64,000 nt of DNA from Argentina anserina (taxonomy: Eukaryota; Streptophyta; Magnoliopsida; Rosales; Rosaceae): NCBI RefSeq assembly GCF_933775445.1, contig NC_065875.1:7639001-7703000 (forward strand), written 5' to 3'. The notes under the pieces are model-generated. The model searched no databases, had not been told where the DNA came from, and saw only the letters and a list, made by a program, of their open reading frames with translations. Below are positions 35,668 through 47,804 of the stretch, one piece after another. Made by a program: the position numbers and the translations under genes. Each line of letters starts with the position of its first letter. The stretch's first letter is position 1.

Positions 35668-38600
35668 GGTTCTCATATAACGTAAATCATGAATTAGTTT
35701 TTGATTTGGAAACACGAACATTAAGAATCAGCTTCGTAAAATATATGCATCTATTCTCTGCATTCACCTTCAGAGTTCAGAGGGACATGTTTAGACTTTA
35801 GAATTCAGAACTACAGGGCTTCGAGAGTAAGTTTCATTTAAGACCCGAGCCCATCAATTGCCCATATCTAGAAACAAAACTAAACCAAAGGAACAACTAC
35901 GTCTTCTGCGTTTTCTTGGTTTTGTTTTGCGGCTGTGTGAGCGCGATGAGATCCAAGTCCTCAATGCGATTTAAATCATGTTCAGGCGCTCAATTATAGG
36001 ATTGGATTGCTGCTGCCTCCTATTTGATTTTCGCTTCCGCTTCCGCTAACTTTTGAATCAGCAATCTAGCAGAGGTAGTCCTCCGATTTTGACAACTCAC
36101 ACCTCAATCTTGTGTTTTGGAATAGTTATCGACTTATCGTTTGGATATGGTTTAGCATATGGATTGGTCTCGTGGTTGATTTAATTCCATTCATTCATAT
36201 AGAATCGGCATATTTATCTAGTTTTTAAATTGTATGGATTTTATATATTGACCAACTTGGTTTGTGCAATTGATTCACATAATTAAGCATTCAGTTCATG
36301 AGACTTGAATGGGGAAATGAATACTTTTATATTGCCTACAGTAGATATGGACTGCAATCTTCTAAAATATGGACTGCAATCTTGTTATGTTCCTATTCAC
36401 AATTAAGATGTCAACGTTGTTGGCACTACGTGTGACTTGTCCATGACGAACTCAGTTTACCATTCATTCTTGGTTGACATTAAAGCCCCATTCCTTTCCT
36501 CGAAATTTAGAAATAGCTTCGTATATTACAGAAGAGAGTGAAAGTTCAGTGATGACTTCCTTTAGGGGGCTCTGCGTGATTCTGTAACTGTATATATGCT
36601 TGACCAACCCACAGGATACAGATACAGAGTAATGATTAAGAATGCTATGTCTTCTGCCGGCCACAAAGGTGCTGCTTAGCGTTACCTTCAGATAACGATT
36701 AGTATATTGTATGTGCTCATGCTATTTGAAACTTGTAAATTGCATTATTTTCTCTATCTGGTGTTTTATTTGAATTTTATTTTGAAAAAAAAGGGGGGAA
36801 TAACAAAAATTTATTTAGTTATGCTTGCAGATTAATACCTGGGGAGCTTAAAAGAAAAATAGAAATATCATTCTTTTCCTAAGTGCAGAAGCATGAATGT
36901 CATATAGGCTGTTCTCTGTGCATCTTATACTTGGTTAGATATATTTTTGTCATGGTAGGACATTATAAACATGCTTGTATATTTACACACACATATGAGT
37001 TTTCTTGAAAGTATGCTTGCATAATAAGTGTTTAAGAACTAAATTATATTGTTATGCATGTTTGTACATCTATCTATTACTCTCCCCGTCCAGATTCACC
37101 TTTTATCCTAGTTGCTTGATATTGGCTTCCTCATTACTTGATTGTAATTGCTTAGTTTCAGGCTCAATTTACTAGTTTTCAGAAAGTCAGATTAATTGAG
37201 GCCAACCTTCAGTACATATTGAGGCCAACCTTTAGATTAATTGAGGCCAACCTTCAGTACATAATTGAGAACAATTTATGGAATTACCAATCTTAAATGA
37301 TCATTGTTCTATAGGACATATATATGTATACATACAACTATATAAAGAATATACATATATTTATTTATTTATTTATTTATTCAGCTACTTGCAAGATTAA
37401 TAGATTATGCCTTTGTCATTCAGGAAAATTGTAGAACTTGACAAGGTTGCAGATTGCAAAACCTTAGTATGTAAGAAAACAAGTTCCAAGAAACAAAACC
37501 ACTTATAGTGGAGCAATTGTGTTCTTTTTCTTTGATAGGTAATTGCGACCTAAAATTTGGTTCTACAGCACAATTGATGATTGCTTAGCTGCCTTAATTT
37601 TGGCTTCATATTCATATAAACTGTCATATATATAGATATAGCTATTTTACATATCACCCTTCAATGACATTTTCTTTGTGAACATTAGTTATTTCTATTT
37701 GATTCTTGTTTCTATGCTCTAACTTGACATACTTGTACTGACTACTATTGTCATTAACCACTTTGGAAGACTTACATTGATAGTTTAATGCCATGAGATA
37801 GCACCTGAAAAAAAAAATTCTTCAATCATTTCTTTATATGCATTCTGATTTTCCTCCCTTACGGTAATTCTGATAGAATTTTTGGTACAGTTCCTGGAAA
37901 TTTCTTTCTTCCCTTGAATTTTGTCATATTTTACTTAATGAATACCTTCTAAGATGAAAGGGATATAAAGAAAAAGGTAAAGAAAGTAATACAACTGAAT
38001 CTTATTTGACTGAGGCTACTGTCGTCTGTCAAGAATATTGAGGTCACTATAGTTCTTATGTAAAAGGGTAGCTTCATATGGTTATCAGAAGCTTATTGGT
38101 TTGATCTACTGCAGTTTTTATTAGCAAAGCTACTTATTGTTCTAACTTATTCTTTTATCTTTTACTTGAGTGACCATATGGGAAATACATTGAGGATGCG
38201 CTAAGGAACACAATTGGATAAAGAGTATCATATGCTAAGGAAGATGTATGCAATAATGCATATGCTTTATATCAGTTAAAGTATGGATTTTGATTTCTAG
38301 AACGTGTACCTCAATTCTGGGGATTTGTCATATTTAGAAGTATTCAACATTTTTGGTGCATTATAATGTTCAGAAATGGTATGTAATGATTGACTGAATA
38401 CTTATTATGATGACTTTATAGTTCTGCATGTATGATTAAAATGCTGTAAACTGAATTTTTAGAGAGGCTTTCATAATTCGATTTTTCAGTTTATAATTGA
38501 ATGATGCCTATTTTGAATAACTATGATTCATATGAATGGTTAGGATAAGTGATAATATCTCCCAATTAATATATATTCACAATTGCAGAAATTCTGCCAA

Positions 38601-40817
38601 AAACATAGTTTATTAATTTAATAAGTCCTTAAAGTCTAAAACTGGACATATGGTTATTAATCTAAGTTTTGTATTTTCTGGAAAACTATTTTGACTATGT
38701 TGCACAAAGCAATTATTCTTATTGTTTTTCTTAGAATTACTTGAGCTTTCAACAAAACTGGAACTTGTGGAACTATTTTAAAATTACACTTATATTTTGT
38801 TCTTCCAAAGAAGATGTTCACTGTGTAATGTTGATTTAGTACAGCATCATGTGTGATCACTTATGCCTATTTTGATTCTTGAAACTTTTCTTATCCAAAG
38901 ATTTGACTGTTTCATTAATAACTGGCATAAGATGGACATAGTTTGATGATTAATAATTAAGAATGATGAGTTTTGGTGTCCAAAGACATCACTTTTTATT
39001 GCTACAGTTTTATGGAGTAATTTAAGAGTATGCTCTATAAAAAAATGAGTATAATGCAATTATATATTATAAATTGCTGATTGAGTTTCAGCGTTTTGTT
39101 TTCTCCTCCTTGATAATTTTGTGTCTGTAAAATATTCTGCTTGAAATGACAAAGTGAAAACAATCCTAGTTTGATATATGACTAAAGTTTATCAATTTAG
39201 TTAAGAATACATTGTCTTATATGAAAAGGAGATGCAGTAAAATGCGTTCTCTTATTTCTAATAGTTTGATAACGGTTGAGTTTTCCTTTGACTATATATC
39301 TCACCGTTTTCGTCAGTAAATTTCAAAACCTTACCACACATCTTTTTGCTACTTTTATTTGTTTCAGGTTTTATTTGACAATATTACATTCATTGCAGAT
39401 TTTTGCATTTGTGTGTATGGTACTTGTGCATATGAAAATTGATTTTTTGACTACTAGTTTCCATATGTTACCTATTTTTATTTCAGGGACAGTATATGCG
39501 TAGATAAATAATAAAAACAGGGGGAAGGATTGATATGTGTTTTTATTATTTAAAGTCATTTTGTTTTCAACTTGAAATTGATCCATGTCTTCTAAAATAT
39601 GCACTCAGTGGTTCTTGTTCTCACTATTTTGTCATTGTTCTATGGAGTCTTATTTCCTGATTTAAGAAAAGGGCAAGAGTAAGAAACAGTGGGAGTAATT
39701 ATTCTACTTGTCTTCTATTTAGTGAAACTTTTAATTTGCCTAACAGAGAAGGACTTTTGGATGTTCTTATTACTGCAAGATTTTGAAAATTTAGTCCTGA
39801 TCTTATTTATTCAGCTTATAAGTCTTTCTTGTATATAGAATTATTGTTGTTTCAGCTCAGTTAAGATCATCGAGCCGTATGAATGAGCAAGGTTATTTTC
39901 AAAACTTGGTGATATATGATTTCTAAATTATTGAAAACTGAACAACTTTTTGATCCTTGTATTATATGCATTTGTACTATTATAGTTAAGAATCCTTGTG
40001 GTTAGTGGGAGTATTGTCTTGATGCATTAATGATTTATGGTGTCTCTGTGTGGTTTACTAAAATTATTTATAAAACCCAGACTTATCTTGGTATTTGTAA
40101 CATTGTGGTTATCGGGTTTACTCTTTAGTAAATGTTTGTATTATGCTTTACCTGTGGAATAGCTGTGTATATTTGCTTGGCTAACTGATTCCTTCTTAAG
40201 TTGAATTGTATACTAGTAAGATTGGTTGTTGCCTACTAGATTAAACCATGCCAAATTATTATTTTGTTTTGACTTGTGTTTACTATAATTAAGCTTTAAG
40301 ACAATGTTAAGTTTTAAGATCTAAAATCAGATTGGCGGCATTGGTAGCTAGATGGTTTTAGACATAATTTTGTGGTACATTTCTGGAATTTGATTACTTC
40401 AGTTAAGTCGTATGGTGATCACATTTATGATCAAATTTCCTTTTGCTACCAGGTGAACTGCTATGTTTGCATAGTACTATAGATTTCAGACAAGCACTGG
40501 AATCAAGTATATTGTTGAGAAGACTTTGTACTGTCAAAGTCATTCAGAGGACTGTGAAGTGATGGCCTTACAGGTAGATATACTTGCCATCCTATTTCAC
40601 TATCATCATTTGTAGCTTATGTGAGTACAGTAGATTTTGTTAGTGGTTTCTAATCAACTTGCTGAATTTAAGCATACTTGGTTCTAAATCCTGCATTAGA
40701 TACTATATCTTGACCAAGCTGAATGAGAGCTGGATTTTATGTAATTCACGTACACGCTTCAGATGTTATTTATTATAGTTAAACAATTCAATTGTTCAAT
40801 AAAGATAATGTTAGTCC
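35668..40817 (+). other. non-coding interior of the LTR element
   Basis: About 5.15 kb without gag-pol motifs in any frame. The first 500 bp is mixed in composition (for example TTCGCTTCCGCTTCCGCTAA at about 36028), and the rest is T-rich and resembles intron or long non-coding RNA sequence. Local features: a TTTA tract (37360-37381) and GAGGCCAACCTTCAG-type repeats at about 37198-37256. No match to a host gene was recognised. Confidence 0.7.
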
Positions 40818-40827
40818 AAGTGGGAGA
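40818..40827 (+). promoter_or_regulatory. polypurine tract
   Basis: AAGTGGGAGA lies directly before the 3' LTR, in the context CCAAGTGGGAGATTG typical of plant copia elements. Confidence 0.88.
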
Positions 40828-40828
40828 T

Positions 40829-41420
40829 TGTTGGAAATAAGTTGGACTTTGACATTATCTAAAACACTTAAGTAATTACAAAATTAATATTAAGATAAAT
40901 GGCAGAATTACATAGAAGTAAATCCCAATGCTAGTTATTCATTGAGAAGTATATCTCTTGGTGGATTAGAACTCTCATTAGTTGTCAACCTGTACAATAT
41001 CTAGTAAATGATAAGAATTAAGTCTCCTATCAGATTAAACCTTGAGTCGATCTTGGACTCTCTATGGGTGAGTACAAGATGAGGTTTAGGCCACTGCATA
41101 TATACAGGAGAAAGTCCCTGAGCACACACAAGTTTTGAGCATTTAGTTCAGCCCCATTACTGAGCCTTTGTGTTGTGTTTCAGAAGACTATTTCCTCACT
41201 AACTCTTTATGTTCATTGTTGCAGATGGTTATAGTGTAACTCATATGTAAAGTTCATGCTAGGATTCAGATTGTTGCTGATCAAAGAAATAGATACATAT
41301 CTCTTTAGGAACACATACAGATGTATAATGAGATTGATGTTCATGTGTTTACGATTACTATGAAAAGATCCTCTTATTATATGATGATATCGTGCCTACA
41401 TCATATACTTTAGACCAACA
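40829..41420 (+). repeat. 3' LTR (592 bp)
   Basis: It starts TGTTGGAAATAAGTTGGAC and ends CTTTAGACCAACA, followed by GAAGG. Confidence 0.95.
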
Positions 41421-43040
41421 GAAGGTCGAAGGGTAGACCGAGGACCAACAATACACTAATTTCGGGTCATAGCTAGCTTGAATAAGAGATCAACAATATT
41501 TAAGTATTTACATTTTAGGCCACTTTGTCTCTTCCAGATAAGTCGGGCTTGATATAAAGAGTTTGATGTAGAACATAAGTCGGGCTTGATATAAAGAGTT
41601 TGATGTAGAACAGAAGGGAGGAGAAGTCAAGCCATGCCCTATAATCATCAAGGGCCAAACTATGCTTGTTACGACGAGAATCCGGTGGGCGAATTCTGGC
41701 AAACCGATAAAGCTCTTTGTCACTGCAAACCATGAGCACACGGCGTCACGGGATGAAGATCGGGTTGGTTGGCCTTCTTTCGACGTTCCGATGCCAAAGT
41801 CAGCTACAAAGATGAATGTGTAGAGTTAGGTAGAAGGAGATGTGAAACTGGAGGTTTACCTTATTTGTGGAGAAGATATGCATTTATAGAGCCAAATAGG
41901 GTGCAGTGAAATTACCAAAATGCCTATGCAAGGCTAATAATGCATGTAGTGGGCTTTTGGACCTAACTTGACCCTAAAGTGGCGATTTAGAGCTACGGTA
42001 ACCAAGTGTAAAGTGAATAATTCCGATGTTTAATCATTTAAGGGGTGTATCGTGAACCATGTTCATCTCTATACCAATGCAACTCTTTCCTCGGCACATT
42101 GGTTCTCCTGGTCGTCTCTCGATAAACATATGCTCACTCAAACCAGATACAAGAGCTAACACGCGCCAAACAGAGTTGCCACTCAAATTTCAAGAGGACG
42201 TACTCCAATCCGTCTATCACAACATGCCACCCGATCATATATTACGCGACCTGTTGTGCTCTTATCAGTCTTACGGTGTGGAAGGATACAAGATTTTACA
42301 AAGACCTATGGAAGCCTACTGTCAAGTGTTCAAGGCATCGTGAGAGAGTCGATGACCAACTTGTATTTGGGTTTCCCGCGCACAAGATGGTAGAAGCTGT
42401 TTAAGAATTTCGCGCGGTAAGTAACTAAGCATTGATCATGAGACTCATGCTCTCTCACGCTAAGAATTTCAACATAAATCCTCCTAAGAAGCCAATTTCT
42501 CCTAATTTGTAAGCCAGGTCTAAATTGACCGTGCTATTCCATAACGATCCTACATGAAGTAGGAAATAGACCATGAGAATTGAGAAGTCTTCCTTCATGG
42601 TAAGTAAAGTGATTCAACATCCTAGTACACAAAGAACTTAAAAAAAGAGCACAAACTCGGTCCTCTTCATGTTGCCTTCGGAGATGTGTTCATTTCTAGC
42701 TAGCAATCTAGCATTAAGGTTACTCCACCATGATAATCTTTCTCGAGTTAACATCATGTTCTGTTTCCTTTCACCAACATCACATCTTTGTTCATGTGTG
42801 ATAATATAATTTCAAATTTTTTAATTTTGTGGAACGTCTTCGGCGAAAATTAAATTTCCCCGGGAAGAGGAAAGCCTCTCTCTTCCATGGAAGAAGAAAA
42901 GCCTTTGTTCGATGAAATGGTCAAAAGTCAAGAAAACACTAGAAGCCAAAGCATCGAACACGCCGCATAATTAACCAGCTCTCCAGTCAAAACAATCAAT
43001 TACATTACACCATGTGCATAATAAATAGCTTTGAGTTTTA
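41421..43040. other. unassigned DNA left of the hydrolase gene
   Basis: No known protein motif. A 94-codon frame at 42059-42343 (starting MFISIPMQLFPRHIGSPGRL) is unrecognised and has no support beyond being open. The first 600 bp may be remnants of the retroelement into which the 35063 element inserted. Confidence 0.4.
41538..41611. repeat. 37 bp perfect tandem duplication
   Basis: The unit starting ATAAGTCGGGCTTGATATAA occurs twice, at 41538 and 41575. Confidence 0.92.
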
Positions 43041-43045
43041 CTCGA

Positions 43046-43063
43046 CACGTGGTACTATAAATA
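43046..43063 (+). promoter_or_regulatory. G-box/ABRE core and TATA box of the hydrolase gene
   Basis: CACGTG (43046-43051, in ACACGTGGTA) is followed 4 bp later by TATAAATA (43056-43063), about 110 bp upstream of the first ATG at 43173. A G-box this close to the TATA box is often bound by bZIP or bHLH factors such as ABA-response factors. The assignment is from position only. Confidence 0.55.
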
Positions 43064-43172
43064 CCTCCCAACAAATGGCATCACCAATCGGAACCCGTCC
43101 TTCGCTTTCAAAAAGTCCCCGGAAAACCCTCAATTCCCGCGGCCCCTATATCCTCTCTCTTGAAAACCACAT

Positions 43173-46100
43173 ATGATTGCAGCCACTTCTCCACTCAACT
43201 CCGCAACCCCGATCCCCGCCCCGAACCCGACCCGGACCCGCCGCCCCCACCGCCTCTGGCTTCCGTCCCTGTCGGAGTCCAGATTCCGTGCGGCGGGGAC
43301 CAGGATGGACTTCCTGCAGAGAGTTGTCGGCGGCGCCTGCTTCCGGGGATCCATGCGCCAGGGGATCAAGGTCGAGGTTGATAGCGCCGGCGTGGACGTC
43401 TTCGATGCCGCCGCCGCCGCCAACAACAACAACGCCGTTCCCGAACATCTCGTCGTCATGGTCAATGGAATCATCGGCAGGTACGACTTTGATTGGCAGA
43501 GCTTAATTTATCTGAATTACAGTTATGCTTGATTGTATGATCTGAGAAATGTGCTTAGATTGAAATGTTAAACGCATTTAGTTCGATTTCGATTTCAGGC
43601 TAGGCTTGAATCAAATGAGTTCTAACATGTAAACCAACGTATTTAAGTGAAGTACATTCAGTTCGATTTCGGCTTAGTTGAGCTTAATTTAATGTCCCTT
43701 TGTATGTTTTCTACTGTTTAATAATTTTGTTATTTGGCTACATGGTTTTTAACTGTTTTGTTACCTGTTTATCTGTTACTGTATTATCATGTTGAGTGAC
43801 TTGAGCTCTGATACAAATGAACCAAGCTTAAATTTGGAAACAAATTCCATGCAAACCCAAACTTCAATGAAGCTTAAGCACATTCTTAAGTTAAGCTGAG
43901 TCTTAGATCCCTTTATTTCTTTTGCAGCCTTATCTGTTCTGCCAATCAGCTACTTCTAACAGTTTCTTTATTTTTCAGATCAATTTGTTTTTTTTTTCTT
44001 TCAAATTCAGCATTTGATGTTTTTCGTTGCTTTCTACTAAATCTGTTTACCATTGTGTAAGGTTATCTGCGTTTCATTGACATTCTCTATCAATCATTTT
44101 CAGTGCTTCAGATTGGAGATATGCTGCAGATCAGTTTGTGAAAAAACTTCCTGATAAAGTAATTGTGCACCGTGAGTGCTTCTGGCTACTTATGCTCTTC
44201 TCTTTATAAGTGCGTTGATGATTCTTTATAGGTAATATCAGTAGGATTCTCAAAGTTTAAGCTTGAGTATGTTTACGAGAATCCATAGAATTACGTGAGT
44301 ATTACGAAACTCTGTCCTAGTGTGTGCTGAATCTGAACTACCGAATACATTTAGTAGGTCATATAAAAAATCTAACTGTCAAAGCTCCTCCAGATGAGTT
44401 TTCTTTAAAAAATTCTCTAGAATCAGTTCATAGTGTGTGTGTGTGTGTGTGTGTGTCTGATTATTAGAAAAATGTATTGATTCTTCAGGCTCTCTTTTTG
44501 TGCGAGTGTACAATATGAATTGTAGTCTTCTCCAGAATGTTTGTATGGTTCTTACTTGGTATTTTGTCAGCAGCCAGTGAATGTAATTCGTCAAGATTGA
44601 CATTTGATGGAGTTGACTTGATGGGCGAGAGGCTAGCAGAGGAGGTAATTTATAAGTCAATGTACTTGCCTTAATTTATCATATATTTGCTTATGAGATT
44701 TTCCTCTAACATAGGTGTGTTTTAAATGAAAATAAATAAAATTATGTATGGTACTTCCCGAAAATAACCAAGATAAACATTAACGTTAGAATCTTCTTCG
44801 GCCTCATGATTATATTTACTTGGATTGCATCTTGAATTCTAGAATTATGTCCTAAGCAGGTATTAGCTGTTGTCAGAAAAAGGTCAGAGGTGCGGAAAAT
44901 TTCCTTTGTTGCTCACTCTTTAGGGGGGTTGGTTGCAAGGTATGCTATCGGGAGGCTGTACGAACCTTCTCCAAAACCCGAAGCGTCAGGGGATAATGGT
45001 ATTTGCTTAATTGAAGGGTATACAAATAATTTGACACAATCCCTTGATCAACCTAACCAAGGTACGATTGCTGGATTACAAGCCATGAATTTTATAACAG
45101 TTGCAACACCACATCTTGGCTCAAGGGGAAATAAACAGGTAGGTCAAGCAATCTGTATCTACCATAGTTACAAGGAATTTGAGCATTTGTAAGTATATTT
45201 CTGCATGTTGCACATTTGAAAGGAGAAATATTTTATTTGAACTCTGGAGTATGTGTCTTTTAATTTCTCATTTGGTATTTCATCAATTGTTGAGACTGCA
45301 ATCTATGGTGTAGATATTGATAATATATTGTTATAGTTAAGCTTTTGTTATTAGGATTGTATGCTTATTTGGGTACTAAATCATATAGTATTGACTAGAG
45401 GTTTTCATATTGCAGACGTTCTAATGTTTGATACTTGTATTCTATTGTGAGACTCTATGTGCAATAATATTATACACCTGTACTTCTGAACTTCAAATTG
45501 TGTTGTGCTGTTATTGACCAAATTAGATGAAAGAAAAATATTAACCGTGTTATTAACTATGTTTTTGCAGCTCCCATTTCTCTGTGGGCTTCCCTTTCTT
45601 GAAAGAAGAGCTTCTGAAGCTGCCCACTTTATTGTGGGGAGATCTGGGAAGCATCTCTTCCTGACAGACAAAGACGATGGCAGACCGCCCCTTCTTCTTC
45701 GAATGGTTAATGATTCTGATGACCTGAAATTCATGTTAGTATTAGTACCGCCACATTACCATTATCCTCATATACATTGATTGCAGATGCTAACCATTCT
45801 TCTTTTTGGCCTTTACAGATCATCATTACGTGCATTTAAACGTCGTGTGGCATATGCTAATGCAAATTTTGATCGTATCCTTACATTGGGTTTATCTTGC
45901 TTTTAATACATTGTAATCTCTTATATATTTGTATACATATTTATTGGTTTAATACCATGAAAATCTTGATTTTTCTCACATATTTTTAAGATATGGTTGG
46001 GTGGAGAACATCATCGATTCGACGTCAACATGAACTTCCAAAGGTATAACTTTCATTTAACACTTCATAAGATTTTGTTTTCAACATTCTTTTCTTAAAC

Positions 46101-47804
46101 AGTTCCTAAGTCTGATTCTCTGATTTTTTTTTTCTTTTTTTCTTTTTCAGTCCAATCTACTTGTAATTGATGAGAAATATCCACATATTGTACATGTGAA
46201 GCAAGAAACTTTTGACGATATTCATAATAATGCATTGTCAGCTGCTGAGGAGCAAAATATCGACTTGGAAGGTTTGTTAACTTTTTCATTGCCGAGTTGT
46301 GTATAATTTGGATCCGATTTGATGATGGTATGGGCACTGAGTTTATCCCATGTTTATGTTTTTCATGCAAATATGAAAAGGTCATCAATTTTCACTTTGT
46401 GTGGTTCAACGGTTTCGAAGTTGTCTTTGTTGTCGTTTTGTCATTATTATGAAATAGCAAAGCAGTTATCATACATATAAGACAGTTGTGGTGCTTTATT
46501 TTCTGTGTTTGACTGTCACATGCTTTGACATACTCACAATTGAAATAGCAAAGCAGTTTTCATGCAAACTTTGACATACTCACATACTTCTTTACTTAAG
46601 CTCCTTATTTATATGTGGCACACGCTATCCTTTTAGTGGAAAGTTCATGATAAAAGAAATTGTTCCTATTTCGTGTTCTCTCTTAAACTGGTTTGCAATT
46701 TTTAGAAAGTTTCTTAAATTTGGAGTTGAAATGAAGGGAAAGGAATTGGATATTGTGCTTGTATGTGCTCGAAGCAATCCTCATTCTTTATCCCTCAAGT
46801 CGTGTTGTGTTCATAATTTCAAATACTAAAATTCCTTTTTAATGTACTTTTACTTGGCATCTTTCCTCGACTGTCTACAGAGAAGATGATCAGAGGCCTC
46901 ACTCAAATACCATGGGAACGTGTAGATGTCAGCTTTCAAAAGAGCCGACAAAGATTAATTGCTCATAATACTATTCAGGCAAGTTTGATTATATTGTTTT
47001 TTTTTTGAATTATTTATTGGTAATTTATATGATCTGTATCAAACTAAAAAATTTATTAATACCACCTGAAACTTGGCCTTGACTCAGTTTGACTGGTCTT
47101 TTTTTTTTTTTTAAATAACAATTTTGGTTGTCAAATCTATGATATCTTCTGTTAAAAACTTAAAATTAAACTTGCCATTGAAGATCTGGATGCTTTTAAG
47201 GACAGTGCCTATCTTATATGGGCCTTCATTGAAACACTCAAGGACCATATAACAGTGCAAAAATGGAAACACCAATCCTAGTCTTTATGGTAGGCAGACC
47301 CTTTTTCTTGTTTACATGTCATTTGCTTGTCATCATCATTGACAATATTATCCAATTTTTAGTAGCAAAATGAACGACATGCGGGTGTTGATTTGAGTCA
47401 AATGACATAGGGACCCTTTTGAAAGCTGAGTCAGTTCATAAAATGTGCCTAAATGACCCGCGTTTATTATTTCACGTCAATAAAAATTTGTCACTGAACA
47501 TCTATATGCTAGAAGGTCCAGATTCTGCTCTTCTTTCTAAAGATAAGTTTATTATAACTTTAAGCTGATCTGTGGGCAGATTACTACAAGAATGTTATAT
47601 CTAGATTTTAAGATCGTTTCTGACCTTGAGGTCTAAAATTTGCAGTTCACTGAACAATAGAAATAGTGATGGAAAGAAACTTCAGTGTTGCATAATTGTT
47701 TTCTCATATACATTACTCTTTCATTCATACAGGTCAAAAGGTATTGGTTGAATTCTGATGGTGCTGATGTGGTATTCCATATCATAGATTACTTCCTTCT
47801 GTAA
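43173..47804 (+). CDS. DUF676/ROG1-like lipase (alpha/beta hydrolase), 10 exons
   Basis: Exons: 43173-43480, 44104-44171, 44571-44644, 44860-45138, 45571-45734, 45819-45874, 45991-46043, 46151-46271, 46881-46978, 47733-47804; 430 residues. All phases agree. The plant family motifs appear in order: HLVVMVNGIIGSASDW (near residue 93), SECNSSRLTFDGVDLMGERL, KISFVAHSLGGLVARYAIG with nucleophile Ser170, GTIAGLQAMNFITVATPHLG, GKHLFLTDKDDGRPP with candidate acid Asp276 or Asp279, and FDHMVGWRTSSIRR with candidate His317. It ends DYFLL. It probably hydrolyses acyl lipids; the substrate is unknown. The N-terminal 44 residues before the in-frame Met at 43305 are rich in Ser, Pro and Arg and could be a plastid transit peptide, so both starts are possible. 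Exon 3 has a tandem acceptor (CAGCAG). The last intron starts with GC (CAG|GCAAGT at 46979). The long GT repeat at 44430-44456 is in intron 2. It is convergent with the kinase gene. Confidence 0.93.

Larger units (their letters stand above)
35063..41420 (+). mobile_element. non-autonomous LTR retrotransposon (LARD-like), complete
   Basis: Two nearly identical LTRs (35063-35653 and 40829-41420) enclose a PBS, a 5.2 kb interior without any protein-coding frame, and a polypurine tract. The 5 bp before (35058-35062) and after (41421-41425) are both GAAGG, a perfect target-site duplication. A manual comparison of the LTRs gives about 14 substitutions and one 1 bp indel in about 591 bp, so the insertion is fairly young. 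TG...CA ends (TGTTGG...CCAACA) and the LTR size are like Ty1/copia. Lacking gag and pol, it must have moved with proteins from a partner element. Confidence 0.93.

Noticed and set aside
42059..42343. 94-codon open frame upstream of the hydrolase gene
   Set aside because: No recognised motif, no promoter or splice context, and it lies in transposon-like surroundings.
43130..43506. Other long frames over hydrolase exon 1
   Set aside because: Shadow frames of a GC-rich exon; only the 43173 frame joins the downstream exons in phase.
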